Source of the DNA: Micromonospora sp. LH3U1
GTDB lineage: Bacteria > Actinomycetota > Actinomycetes > Mycobacteriales > Micromonosporaceae
Length of the DNA: 64,000 bases
NCBI RefSeq assembly: GCF_028475105.1
Contig: NZ_CP116936.1
Span: 6,323,501 to 6,387,500, forward strand
Direction: 5' to 3'
Position numbers and translations under genes: made by a program. Positions 40,459 through 48,717 of the stretch are shown here, in pieces. Below the pieces are notes generated by a model. That model was not told where the DNA came from. It searched no databases and worked only from the letters and a program-made list of their open reading frames with translations. Positions within the stretch are counted from its first letter, which is position 1. Every line of letters begins with the position of its first letter.

Positions 40459-40496
40459 GGCGGGGCTGCCGTCCGCCAAGACCTGACAGCCCCGCC
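40459..40496. terminator. Hairpin between pra and traB
   Basis: GGCGGGGCTG (40459-40468) pairs with CAGCCCCGCC (40487-40496) across an 18-base loop. It lies 15 bases past the pra stop and about 40 bases before the traB leader, so transfer genes probably need readthrough or a second promoter. Confidence 0.6.
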
Positions 40497-40510
40497 CCCA
40501 CCAGATGCGG

Positions 40511-40906
40511 CTACTGCGCCGCCTTCGTCGCCACGCCCCCCGGGGCACGCATCCCGGTCGCCCGCAGCGAATACGCCATCCGACCGTTGTTGCCCACGTA
40601 CGGCGTCACGGTCATGCCGTCGAACTCCACCGCCTCGAACAGGCCACCCGTCGGCGGCACCGGCTGGTAGTCCGCCGAGATCTTCACTGTCGTCTCCCGC
40701 GACCGCTTCCCCAGCTCTGGATCCAGGTCCATCACCCGGACCTGCCACACCCGCTGGCCGGTCAGCTTGTCCTTCGCCGGGCTACGCCGGCCGGTCTTCT
40801 CGTCGTAGTCCTCGACCTCGCCCAGAGACTCGGGCACCAACGCGCACCCCGCCGGGAACACGTCCTCACACCGCACCGCGAACCTCGTACCGCCTCGCAG
40901 AGCCAT
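40511..40906 (-). CDS. pra: Pra-like activator of replication, integration and excision
   Basis: The 131-residue protein begins MALRGGTRFAVRCEDVFPAG and includes GEVEDYDEKTGRRSPAKDK, LTGQRVWQVRVMDLDPELGKR and FDGMTVTPYV. These match what I recall as the 'plasmid replication, integration and excision activator' family of pSAM2-like elements. In pSAM2, Pra turns on the rep-xis-int genes and is itself repressed by KorSA. The promoter just upstream overlaps a large inverted repeat that matches the GntR gene's own operator. Confidence 0.85.
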   Translation of the reverse strand: MALRGGTRFAVRCEDVFPAGCALVPESLGEVEDYDEKTGRRSPAKDKLTGQRVWQVRVMDLDPELGKRSRETTVKISADYQPVPPTGGLFEAVEFDGMTVTPYVGNNGRMAYSLRATGMRAPGGVATKAAQ

Positions 40907-40918
40907 CGCTCAACCTCC

Positions 40919-40985
40919 AACTTGTTAACTTGTCTGCCAAGTTGCGTCCAAGGTAGACGGCGCTTGGCAGACAAGTCAACAAGTT
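40919..40985 (-). promoter_or_regulatory. pra promoter within a 23-bp inverted-repeat operator
   Basis: Arms 40919-40941 and 40963-40985 pair with one mismatch across 21 bases. On the minus strand a TTGACT box (40979-40974) lies in the right arm and TACCTT (40955-40950) 18 bases on. Each arm contains CTTGGCAGACAAG or its complement, the motif also found before the GntR gene at 47719. A repressor on this site would block the -35 box. Confidence 0.75.
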
Positions 40986-41282
40986 CTCTATGCGCTTCGC
41001 GTGAGCAGCATCAGCGAAATGCCAGCACCCACTCTCTTGCCAGCCATCCAGACATACCGACACGGACGAGTGACATCTATTTGACAAAAGGTCACCCGAC
41101 CTGCGTCTCAAGCACCGGAAGAGCCTGGACATACCGGACCCTTCAATACATAAAGGCTCCTCAGGTTGCCATGCATAACGGCAGTCTTTCGGTAAAATAC
41201 TGCGCAAATCTTTGCTGAATACGAAGAAATGCAGGACCTGCACCGCCAATCCTTCTGGGTTGGCCGCTAGCTTGGGAGAAAA

Positions 41283-41525
41283 ATGGAAACGTGGGCAATC
41301 GTGGCGATTGTGTTCGCCATTGCGGTAGTGGCAGCGCTCGCAGGGGGATGGCTTCGGAGGCTTCGGATGCGCTCGCCGGAACACGAGTTGAACGTCGAAG
41401 CGCCTCCCAGCGGTCGCCTAAAAATTAGCCGATCCCTCTTTCGCCGCAGCAAGGTGAAGAATAGAGGTGCCACGGTCACAATGGACGAAACTAAGTCCTA
41501 CGATTCGAAGTTCGATGTCCGTTGA
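41283..41525 (+). CDS. Small membrane protein, first gene of unknown three-gene system
   Basis: The 80-residue protein METWAIVAIVFAIAVVAALA has one N-terminal helix (residues 5-25) and then a basic, likely cytoplasmic tail rich in Arg/Lys. GGGAG lies five bases before the ATG at 41283. Its TGA overlaps the TTG start of the NTPase. AT-rich sequence upstream (GGTAAAATACT at 41191-41201) may include the promoter. No family was recognised. Its coupling to the NTPase suggests it anchors or senses for that protein. Confidence 0.75.
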   Translation: METWAIVAIVFAIAVVAALAGGWLRRLRMRSPEHELNVEAPPSGRLKISRSLFRRSKVKNRGATVTMDETKSYDSKFDVR

Positions 41526-42334
41526 AGCCAGGAGATCTCTACAATTTTGACTCACTGCTCGCCGAATTCGACCTACACCACTGGAGCCAGAGCCCGTACG
41601 TCTCGATCGTAGGCGCTCCAAAGTCAGGCAAGACACGACTATTGGAGCAATTTATAGAAACCCTCCTTGGAGCAGGCCAGGTTCTACATTTCGACGGGAG
41701 ACGTGAACGGTCGGAAGAAGAGGTACTACTCCGCGCAGTTGCGTGCGCTTCTCCAGGCGAACTGCTTCATACGCGAGATGCCCTGGTGAGAACGGCAGGC
41801 CAAGTATCTTTTACGAATGCGACCCTTAACGGATCCCGGGTTCAAGTAAGGTTCAGCCCCTTCTTCTCGTTCTTCGGGCGGCGCTCGGAACCACCTGCAG
41901 CCCCGCGGAGCAAGCTACCAGTTCTTCTAGAAGATATAAGCGAAGTAGGACGGCCAGCATGGGTGGTAATTGACCATATCGATGAGGCGGCCGAACCCCT
42001 TAACGTCATGGCAGATCATCTCAAAGAACGCATAATGCGGACCGAAGGGCTCTACTTCATCGGAGTAAGATCGGATCACTCCGAACGGGAAACACCGAGC
42101 CTCCTCCTAAGGCAGGGGCCACTCAGACCGACTGTGTTTGAAATGAACGCATTGGAGATCCACAAGCTGCATGATTGGGCGGAAAAGCTGGGCTTGCGAA
42201 TCGAGCTAAGTGATGCGGAGTTTCTCCACGCCCAAACAGACGGGCTAGCTGGCGCCGCTTGGACACAAATGGCACGCCTGATCGTCAAGGGCTGGAGTCG
42301 GAAACCCGTTAATAAGAGGCGGCTGAGAGCATGA
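41522..42334 (+). CDS. P-loop NTPase of unknown three-gene system
   Basis: The 270-residue protein is translated from a TTG at 41522 in a TTGA overlap; there is only a weak GAAG site. Walker A is GAPKSGKT at residues 31-38, and a Walker B-like VVIDHIDE lies at 147-154. Next come RSDHSERETP and a helical C-terminus with a DGLAGAAWTQMARL segment, as in AAA/STAND ATPases. It lacks long repeats or a second domain. Codon use is less GC-biased than the backbone. It overlaps the next gene by four bases. Function unknown; conflict/defence ATPase is my inference from the company it keeps. Confidence 0.75.
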   Translation: MKPGDLYNFDSLLAEFDLHHWSQSPYVSIVGAPKSGKTRLLEQFIETLLGAGQVLHFDGRRERSEEEVLLRAVACASPGELLHTRDALVRTAGQVSFTNATLNGSRVQVRFSPFFSFFGRRSEPPAAPRSKLPVLLEDISEVGRPAWVVIDHIDEAAEPLNVMADHLKERIMRTEGLYFIGVRSDHSERETPSLLLRQGPLRPTVFEMNALEIHKLHDWAEKLGLRIELSDAEFLHAQTDGLAGAAWTQMARLIVKGWSRKPVNKRRLRA

Positions 42335-44295
42335 CTAAAGCGCGAAGCGCGTTCGACGGTGAGGACTTCCCGGCAGAGGATCTGCTAATCATGCTGGGCT
42401 CCCCAATCTCCAGGTTGCTGATACTTGAGAAGTTCTCACCGGGCGAAGCTCACGCCTATTCGGGTGGAAGGTTCACGTCAGAAGCGTTCGGCCCACTGAC
42501 GGATATCGCTTTCACACGCGATCCAGTATCTGGAGATTTCTACACACGCCCCGAACTGGAACCAGTCCTACTATCCACTTTATCCGATGTTTACCCATCG
42601 GCAGCACCCGAGCTAGGTGAACTTTTAATCACTCGGCAAATCGGATATGAAGTCCTGGATAGCAATGATCTTTTGAGCTGGATGCTGCGTAACCGCGGGC
42701 ACCCGATTGCGCGTTCTTCCGTAGCTGCCGCCGCCGCTTTTACTCCCCGAGAAGTAGAAGGCATCTTTCATAGTTTACGCCATTTGAATCCCGGTGCCTA
42801 CCAGGTAAACATGGCTCTTTCGTCATATGCCACGGCAGCCAAGCGTTGGTTCGACATCCTGAAGCCGGCGGCTGCTAGCAACAAGGACAGCTATGGCGCC
42901 TTGATTGCCTTAATGACGTATGGGTACCCTCAAGTGAAGCGCAGAACACCCTCTGCACCGGCACCCGGATTATCGACGTCCGACGGCTTCGTGCCTTTGG
43001 CTGTTCAACAGGGGCCGAAACGCTCAGGATCACGCAACGCCACCACGCTTGTCTCACAACCAGAGACGACGGGTTACTTTTTTGGCCAGCGTAACCTACT
43101 AGCACGCCCCGCTTTGACGAACGGGCAGCGGGAGACCTCGGAGGGCTACCAGAGCCCCTTCTTCGGGCTTCCAGGGGTAACCCTCAGCGAAAGCACGGTG
43201 CAGCTCCTCAAGCTGGTTATCTCTGATCGAGGACCAAGCCAAGTTAACGAAACTTTAGAGCTTGACGTTGACTCACAATTAGTGCGCCGTGAGGCCGCAA
43301 TAGCTATCTCAGATACAGCGATGCATGAAGGTGTTCTCTTCGTATACCTGGGTTCACTACCTAGCTCCATAGCAGACGCTCTGCCAATATCCGTTTCCTC
43401 GCTTGCTGGAGACCGCCTAATTCCGGGTGGCGGTCCAGTCATTAGCAGGTACAGAGCGGAAATGACCGCAGCATTGGCGAAAGTCGCCAGGTATGCAGTG
43501 GATGCTGGCGGGATCCTTTCCGCCAGCGACTGGTCTCGCATCGATCGCTCCGTTCGGGAGCCTTGGCGATTCGTCAGCACCAGCCGTGAATACGTTGACG
43601 TCTCGATGGTAGAGGTTGCATGGACAGAGCCACTGCGTCCGCACACCGCCAGCCGCGAGCTTTGGCCATTCAATGGCGCTTCCAAGGGAAGCGTTCCAGT
43701 AGAAGGGTTCCGTAACGGCAGTGACGATAGCTACTCCGTCAGAATTTCACTTTCAGACATGCGGTCACTGAAAGCCCTGGAACTCGATTCAATCCCTCGG
43801 CCACCGAGATTTCCTGCGCTGACTCGGCCATCAAGGATTCTCGCTCACGTTCAATGGACAACTGCGGCATACCTCAGTCTGCTGACTCTTGTTGCTGTCT
43901 GCGCCGCCGCGCTTATAACCCTGTCCTTGGCGATGACGAACGGTGGAGTTTCGGATTTTGACTATTCTACTCTTTCACTGGTCGTCTCTCTCGCCTCAGT
44001 AACAACGTCCCCCTTTATCGCATATCTAGCCACTGTAGGCCACCGAAAAGAAGCAGGACTCCTAAGATATCGCTCAGTATTAGTCCGCGCAGCCGCAGTA
44101 GTGGGAATTACTCTGCTCTTCTCCGCCGCGTCTCTACTTTCCGGCTCACACTCAGAAATCGGGTACGCCGTCACAGGGGGCAACATAATAGTGGCGGGTT
44201 ATCTGCTTTTCTCTGCAATAATTTCCTTGATTCTCCGACTATCATCGAGGACGACCAACACAAGAATATTGGGGTCGCACGAAGAGCAACATTAG
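42331..44295 (+). CDS. Large membrane protein of unknown three-gene system
   Basis: The 654-residue product has a long soluble region (residues 1-505) without any recognised domain, then four transmembrane helices near the C-terminus (LSLLTLVAVCAAALITLSLAM; LVVSLASVTTSPFIAYLAT; VLVRAAAVVGITLLFSAASL; NIIVAGYLLFSAIISLIL). The N-terminal part contains helical blocks such as RSSVAAAAAFTPREVEGIF. At least six TTA leucine codons occur, rare in this organism, which suggests foreign origin and possibly bldA-dependent translation. Its ATG overlaps the NTPase stop. Confidence 0.75.
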   Translation: MTKARSAFDGEDFPAEDLLIMLGSPISRLLILEKFSPGEAHAYSGGRFTSEAFGPLTDIAFTRDPVSGDFYTRPELEPVLLSTLSDVYPSAAPELGELLITRQIGYEVLDSNDLLSWMLRNRGHPIARSSVAAAAAFTPREVEGIFHSLRHLNPGAYQVNMALSSYATAAKRWFDILKPAAASNKDSYGALIALMTYGYPQVKRRTPSAPAPGLSTSDGFVPLAVQQGPKRSGSRNATTLVSQPETTGYFFGQRNLLARPALTNGQRETSEGYQSPFFGLPGVTLSESTVQLLKLVISDRGPSQVNETLELDVDSQLVRREAAIAISDTAMHEGVLFVYLGSLPSSIADALPISVSSLAGDRLIPGGGPVISRYRAEMTAALAKVARYAVDAGGILSASDWSRIDRSVREPWRFVSTSREYVDVSMVEVAWTEPLRPHTASRELWPFNGASKGSVPVEGFRNGSDDSYSVRISLSDMRSLKALELDSIPRPPRFPALTRPSRILAHVQWTTAAYLSLLTLVAVCAAALITLSLAMTNGGVSDFDYSTLSLVVSLASVTTSPFIAYLATVGHRKEAGLLRYRSVLVRAAAVVGITLLFSAASLLSGSHSEIGYAVTGGNIIVAGYLLFSAIISLILRLSSRTTNTRILGSHEEQH

Positions 44296-44370
44296 CAGCA
44301 GCGTCAACATCCTCGCCTAGATTAGCTCTTGCGATGATTGACCTCGGCCAAGATGGGTAATTTTTGCCGC

Positions 44371-44808
44371 ATGGCACGAGAAATCAATTCACTTGACGTA
44401 CAGCATGCTCGCCCGCCCGGAGTCGATGATGTAACTGTTGAAGCCCTAGGCGAATTGAGTAAGGCGCTGGAGACGATCCACCGCGTACGCGGCCACCTGT
44501 ACTCGGCGCACCAGCTCGTCGGCGGCGCCGATCTCACCCTCGATCGGGTGGTGATGCTGCTCCGCGAGGCCGGGCACGACGAGACGGCCGACCGGGTCGA
44601 GCACGAATTGTTGGGGCGCAACCTGCTACCCGGCCGTTGGACCTTCCAGATCATGGAGGAGTTCGATGACGGCTACTACGCCGCGTTCCAGGAGATCGAG
44701 CGGGACGCGCGGGAGAAGCTAGCAGGCGGCCGGCGGCACATCTTCGAAGCGGAGATGAAGGAGCGACGGCGTACCCACGGGATGCCGGGGCACGAAGCTA
44801 CGCCGTAG
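44371..44808 (+). CDS. Conserved hypothetical helical protein
   Basis: The 145-residue all-helical protein is read from the ATG at 44371 (MAREINSLDVQHARPPGVDD); starts at 44353 or 44338 are also possible and no strong ribosome site decides. Conserved-looking blocks are LYSAHQLVGGADLTLDRV and ADRVEHELLGRNLLPGRWTF, then an acidic/basic helix. It ends convergent with, and overlapping by 11 bases, the glycosyltransferase gene. It belongs by base composition to the high-GC part of the element. Confidence 0.6.
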   Translation: MAREINSLDVQHARPPGVDDVTVEALGELSKALETIHRVRGHLYSAHQLVGGADLTLDRVVMLLREAGHDETADRVEHELLGRNLLPGRWTFQIMEEFDDGYYAAFQEIERDAREKLAGGRRHIFEAEMKERRRTHGMPGHEATP

Positions 44809-45574
44809 CGCTGCCGCCGAAGCCGTTCGGGATCATCGAGGCCAAGGCGCTGGCCCGCGCCTCGATGATCCTCATCCGTGCCTGGTACTCGGCCGGTTCC
44901 CGGTGCGCGGACTGGCTGGTGACCTGTCCGGGCCACTTGCGGTAGAGCAGGCCGTACTCCCGGGTGAAGTAGCCCGCGGTGACCGCGTTGGCTGCAAGCA
45001 GGAGGCCGGTGTCCTCGGAGGCGGGCAGCGCCATCCAGCCGCCCAAGGCGAAGACAAGATCCCGCCGCAGGCACAGGGTCGCCGGGTGCACCGATGCCCG
45101 GTAGTCGTTGGCCTTCCAGAACGACAGGACCGAACCGCGGTCGATGAGCCCGCCGGCCGGATCCTTGTCCCATCCGGCTGTCGATCCGTCGGGCAGCAGG
45201 TCGAGTACCCGCGAGGTGGTCCAGCCGATCTGCGGGTGCGCCTCGAATGCGGCGATGTCCCGGGCGAGCGCGCCGGGGGTCAACTGGTCGTCGGCGTCCA
45301 GCACCTTGATGAGTTGCCCAGAGACCCGGGAAAGCGCGAGGGTACGGGCAACACCAGGCCCACCAGGGCGGCCGGTGCCCAGACTGATCCGGGGATCGCC
45401 GGGCAGCGCGTCGACCAGGGCGCCGGTCTGCCCGTCCTCCTGGACGAGCCATTCCCAGTCCCAGCCGTCAGGCATCTCCTGCTTGGCCAACGACCCGTAG
45501 GCGCCAGGCAGGTGCTCGATGCTGGGCGCGTGGACCGGGGTGATGACCGAGACGACCTGAATCAAATTTTCCAC
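44798..45574 (-). CDS. Family 2 glycosyltransferase
   Basis: The 258-residue GT-A enzyme begins VVSVITPVHAPSIEHLPGAY, the nucleotide-binding strand of GT2. The DxD-type metal motif is VLDADDQ near residue 90-95, and an acceptor-side ASEDTGLLL (the ED base region) lies near residue 185. No transmembrane helix is seen, so it acts in the cytoplasm or at the membrane face. The donor and acceptor are unknown. The start overlaps the end of the GntR gene by 13 bases, so they share an operon. Confidence 0.85.
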   Translation of the reverse strand: MENLIQVVSVITPVHAPSIEHLPGAYGSLAKQEMPDGWDWEWLVQEDGQTGALVDALPGDPRISLGTGRPGGPGVARTLALSRVSGQLIKVLDADDQLTPGALARDIAAFEAHPQIGWTTSRVLDLLPDGSTAGWDKDPAGGLIDRGSVLSFWKANDYRASVHPATLCLRRDLVFALGGWMALPASEDTGLLLAANAVTAGYFTREYGLLYRKWPGQVTSQSAHREPAEYQARMRIIEARASALASMIPNGFGGSATA

Positions 45575-46536
45575 CGCTGGAGTTTGTGGGAGTAGACAAG
45601 CTCGGTGCGGTCGCCCGGCATCACCACATCGGCGACCTCGACGACTCGACCAGTGGTGTCGGTCGAGGTCTTCCGCACGGTGAGCACGGAGACACCCGGG
45701 TCGATGTCCAACAGCTCGGCCTCATCGGGCGACGGCGGTCGTGCCCGGATCTCGTCGTCGATCCGGTCCAACTCGATGCCCAGCGTGTAGAGCTGATGCT
45801 GCGTCCCGCCCGGCCACGGTTCCTTGCCCGCGTCGAGCAGGTCCGGGTTCGCGGCCACCAGGTCGTGCGGCAGGTAGGAGTACGACACGGTCAGCGGCGC
45901 GTTCTCATGCCGTGACGACGTCCAGTAGACCCGGCGAAGCAGCGGCGTACCCGGCTCGACCTGGAAGGCCGCCGCCATCTCCGCGTCAGCCTCAACCCGG
46001 GAGTATTCGGCGTGGAACTTCAGGTCGTCCACGGTCAGGCCGGTGTCGTGTTCGGTGGCACCAGTCTTGAACCGCTCGTCCTCGTCGAGCAGGACGCGAT
46101 CCTTTTCCCACTGGTACCGCTCGGTGTTACGACGCCGTACCCGCTGGCGGGGCGCCCGCACGTAGGTGCCGCGCCCCTGCTCCGCGCGGACCAGGCCCCA
46201 TTCCCGGAGCTGCCGGATGGCGTTGCGGACGCTCGTGCGCGACAGGCCCGAGGTGTCGGCCAACTCGGTTTCGCTGGGCATCAGGGTTCCGGGGGCGAGT
46301 TCGCCGCTCACGATTTTCGCCCGCAACTCTTCCGCGAGTTGCAGGTAGCGAGGGCGCCAGTCCCGGCCTTGCACACCGGTCACCGTACCCCCTAGACGTT
46401 CCAACGTCTGCCAGGTGGTCCCGCCGGCCGGCCGCTCAGGAACCGGCGGTACGGCTACCGCCGCTCGCGGTGGCCGCGCAGGGCGCAGGCCAGGAGTACG
46501 AGGAACGGCTGAGCCCCGACGGGCATTGGCGTTCAC
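45562..46536 (-). CDS. GntR-family regulator with UTRA domain
   Basis: The 324-residue protein has a disordered N-terminal tail of about 60 residues, the winged helix (PRYLQLAEELRAKIVSGELAPG, then LPSE-type MPSETELADTSGLSRTSVRNAIRQL), and a C-terminal UTRA ligand domain ending VADVVMPGDRTELVYSHKL. HutC/YvoA-type GntR proteins bind small effectors. The ATG at 46536 overlaps the preceding gene, which supports the long start, but an internal start near VTGVQGRDWRPRYLQ is possible. It probably controls its own operon. Confidence 0.85.
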   Translation of the reverse strand: MNANARRGSAVPRTPGLRPARPPRAAVAVPPVPERPAGGTTWQTLERLGGTVTGVQGRDWRPRYLQLAEELRAKIVSGELAPGTLMPSETELADTSGLSRTSVRNAIRQLREWGLVRAEQGRGTYVRAPRQRVRRRNTERYQWEKDRVLLDEDERFKTGATEHDTGLTVDDLKFHAEYSRVEADAEMAAAFQVEPGTPLLRRVYWTSSRHENAPLTVSYSYLPHDLVAANPDLLDAGKEPWPGGTQHQLYTLGIELDRIDDEIRARPPSPDEAELLDIDPGVSVLTVRKTSTDTTGRVVEVADVVMPGDRTELVYSHKLQRWKI

Positions 46537-46877
46537 CGCGCCCCTCCGGCCCGCTCGCCGCCATCTGCCGGTGTCAGCATCTCCAACTGGGCGTAGACCA
46601 GCTCGTCAATGAGCCGGTCCACCTGCGCGGACGACAGAAGCACGGTCTGCGTCGCGCCGTAACGGGTCGCGTCGAGCTTCACGGCCAGGTCCCGGCGGGC
46701 GAACCGGTCAACGACCAGTTGGACGGCGACCCAGCCGGTCCGCTCCCGGCCAATCGTGCTGAGCAGCCCGCGGTGCATCGGGTCGTTCGGTCCACAGCCT
46801 CGACACCACACCGGGCACACGACTGGCGCAATCGACGATGGCGGCGGCCTCTCTGGGATGGCAGCGCCCTCACTCAT
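46533..46877 (-). CDS. Small Cys/His protein, DUF6907-like
   Basis: The ATG at 46877 (MSEGAAIPERPPPSSIAPV) overlaps the preceding gene by eight bases and gives 114 residues. A CPVWCRGCGPNDPMHRG motif could bind zinc. The rest is a beta-rich region ending in a DRLIDELVYAQLEM helix. It resembles actinobacterial DUF6907 proteins as I recall them; the function is unknown. Its stop overlaps the GntR start. Confidence 0.6.
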   Translation of the reverse strand: MSEGAAIPERPPPSSIAPVVCPVWCRGCGPNDPMHRGLLSTIGRERTGWVAVQLVVDRFARRDLAVKLDATRYGATQTVLLSSAQVDRLIDELVYAQLEMLTPADGGERAGGAR

Positions 46878-47205
46878 CGCCGGCACCCTGCTGCCTGGTG
46901 GCCTGGGCCAGCGATCCGCGAAGTTGCTCAATCAGTTGGGCTGCCTGCGGCAAGGACAACTCCGCCCAGGCGTTCCCGGCCCGGCACGTCACATGAACAC
47001 CGACCATGGGACCGCCCAGAGCCTCACTGCTGATGAGGTAAGTGACGACAAGGCCGCCCGCCCGACTGTCGCCGGCCCGCTGCATGGGGCCGCGATGACG
47101 GCGGGCCATATGCGTCATCACCGGCGGCACCAGGTAGCCGCAGCGATCCGGGGCGCACCAGTCCGGGTGACTCGTGACGGCGGCCGGCTTGTTCGTACGA
47201 CTCAT
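46870..47205 (-). CDS. Small Cys/His protein, paralogue of the next gene
   Basis: The 111-residue product from the ATG at 47205 (MSRTNKPAAVTSHPDWCAPD) has HPDWCAPDRCG near the N-terminus and H-rich TVMTHMARRHRG-type sequence after it, then a beta/helix tail with AAQLIEQLRG. Its plan parallels the downstream gene, suggesting an old duplication. It is the first gene of the GntR/glycosyltransferase operon. Confidence 0.6.
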   Translation of the reverse strand: MSRTNKPAAVTSHPDWCAPDRCGYLVPPVMTHMARRHRGPMQRAGDSRAGGLVVTYLISSEALGGPMVGVHVTCRAGNAWAELSLPQAAQLIEQLRGSLAQATRQQGAGDE

Positions 47206-47718
47206 CGCGGCCACCGCCCGCCGTTGCCTCGGAAGAGCTGGGCTCGCGTCACCAGGGGTGCGTACCGAAGCGCAGGCAGGTCGCGGGTGACACCCGTCGA
47301 CCACCGCGGCGAGGAGGTAGTAGATCCCGCGCGTGGACTCGACTGAACGTTGCTGGTGATACCCCGGGCAGGTGGGCGCCTCCGAGACCACCAGGACGAG
47401 AACCAACGGTGTCGACGATGAGAGCCGGACATCGCACCTCCACAGGTAGACGGGGACCGGTGGCCAGCCACGGGGGAATGCAGCCGGCCACCGGCCCGGA
47501 TGAAGGCGCGGCGCACCGTCCGACGCCGGACGGGTCGGGTATCGCCGAGCCAACTTGTACGCGCGACTACCGCAACCGGTCCGACAGGACGCCGCGCATC
47601 AGGTGCGACCAAGGCCAGCGACATCACCGCGGACACTCGCCGTCACCTCAGCCGCACATCAGGAAACGTATCTACAAGTGGATGAGTTGTCTAGACGTCG
47701 AAACAGGTCACTTGGTTG
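47206..47718. other. Divergent intergenic region of the two GntR genes
   Basis: About 510 bases separate the minus-strand operon from the plus-strand GntR gene. Open frames here lack family sequence. Near the right end, GTTGTCTAGAC (about 47684) and TCACTTGG (47709-47716) resemble half-sites of the operator that follows. The first half of the gap shows nothing notable. Confidence 0.45.
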
Positions 47719-47738
47719 GCACTTGGTAAGACAAGTGC
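47719..47738. promoter_or_regulatory. Operator before the KorSA-like GntR gene
   Basis: GCACTTG (47719-47725) and CAAGTGC (47732-47738) form a palindrome with a six-base centre. The core CTTGGTAAGACAAG differs by little from CTTGGCAGACAAG, found in both arms of the pra operator. It lies 17 bases before the GTG of the regulator, a position suited to autorepression. Confidence 0.7.
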
Positions 47739-47754
47739 CAGGTACGGTGAGCAG

Positions 47755-48177
47755 GTGCCCACCCCGCACTTCGGACAGCCCCGCTATCGCGCCATTGCGG
47801 ATGAACTAAGGGAACGCATCGAGAGCGGTGCCATCCCGCCCGGCGCCCTCTTGCCGACCGAGAGCGCCCTCACCGCCGAATTCCGGGCAGCCCGCGGCAC
47901 AGTCCGCCAGGCTATAGCTGCCTTGAGGGCCGATGGCTACGTCACCACCGAACACGGTCGCGCCACCTATGCAAGTCTCCGCCCGTCGGCGGACAGAGAA
48001 ACCACAGCCCATCTACTCACGACCGCACAGCGAGAAGTCGCCGCAGACCCGGAGCTTGCAGCCCTCTTCGCCGTAGAGGTGGGCACACCCCTGGTCGAAC
48101 AACAAAACATCGATCAATCATGTGGAACCGTCAAAGCAGTCGTCAGAACTTACAGATTGCTCCGGCCAAGCCAGTAG
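47755..48177 (+). CDS. korSA: KorSA-like GntR repressor
   Basis: The 140-residue protein is read from the GTG at 47755 (VPTPHFGQPRYRAIADELRERI); the TTG further upstream falls inside the operator and is less likely. It has the winged helix with LLPTESALTAEFRAARGTVRQAI and a short C-terminal part rather than a full ligand domain. In pSAM2, the GntR-type KorSA represses pra and itself. The shared operator motif at 47719 and 40919-40985 supports the same role here. Confidence 0.82.
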   Translation: MPTPHFGQPRYRAIADELRERIESGAIPPGALLPTESALTAEFRAARGTVRQAIAALRADGYVTTEHGRATYASLRPSADRETTAHLLTTAQREVAADPELAALFAVEVGTPLVEQQNIDQSCGTVKAVVRTYRLLRPSQ

Positions 48178-48717
48178 CCTCTGTTCGCAGCATCGATACA
48201 TCCTTAAGGCGGCCCACAACGGGCCGCACGCACCGCCGCCTGGGCGCGCGCCGGCCGCTGCCGCTGACGCTCTGCGGCCGTCACGCAGGACGCCCGGCGG
48301 CTGGCGCGGAGAGCCGTAGAGCCCGGTGGGCCGCCGCAGAACGACAGAAGCGTTGACCGGTGGATGGTGGGCCAGCAGCCGTCCTGGCCGCGCGGCCAGG
48401 ACCACGCGGCGTAGGGGAGCGCACGCCGGCCGCGTTTGGCGAGCTGGCGGCGGCCGCGGGGTGGCAGTTTGATGCGCCTCCGGCGGGGGCCGCTCCGGCT
48501 CCAGGATGGCTAGGGCTCCGACGGCGGGTCACGGTCGGCGGGTGGTTGCGGGAGGCCATCCCGCCTGCCCCCGACCCGGACGAGCCGAGCAGACCACCTC
48601 CCGACCCGCCAGCGTCCGAACCTGCGTCAAGGTCCACTTGACGTGGCGGGCCGGGCGGCGGCCCGCTCCCCAGGAGGGCGGGTCGATGGCATACCGGATG
48701 GCGACGGGCGCACCAAC
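48178..48717. other. Gap between KorSA-like gene and the ABC operon
   Basis: About 540 GC-rich bases lack a well-supported gene. A 93-codon plus-strand frame (48360-48641) gives a Pro/Ala-rich product without family features. The CCGCC/GGCGG blocks near 48380-48420 could form hairpins that terminate the convergent transcripts. Low-complexity DNA like this is common at cargo boundaries. Confidence 0.4.

Noticed and set aside
48281..48641. Overlapping plus and minus frames in the gap after the KorSA-like gene
   Set aside because: Low-complexity Pro/Ala products, no ribosome sites, no recognisable domain.
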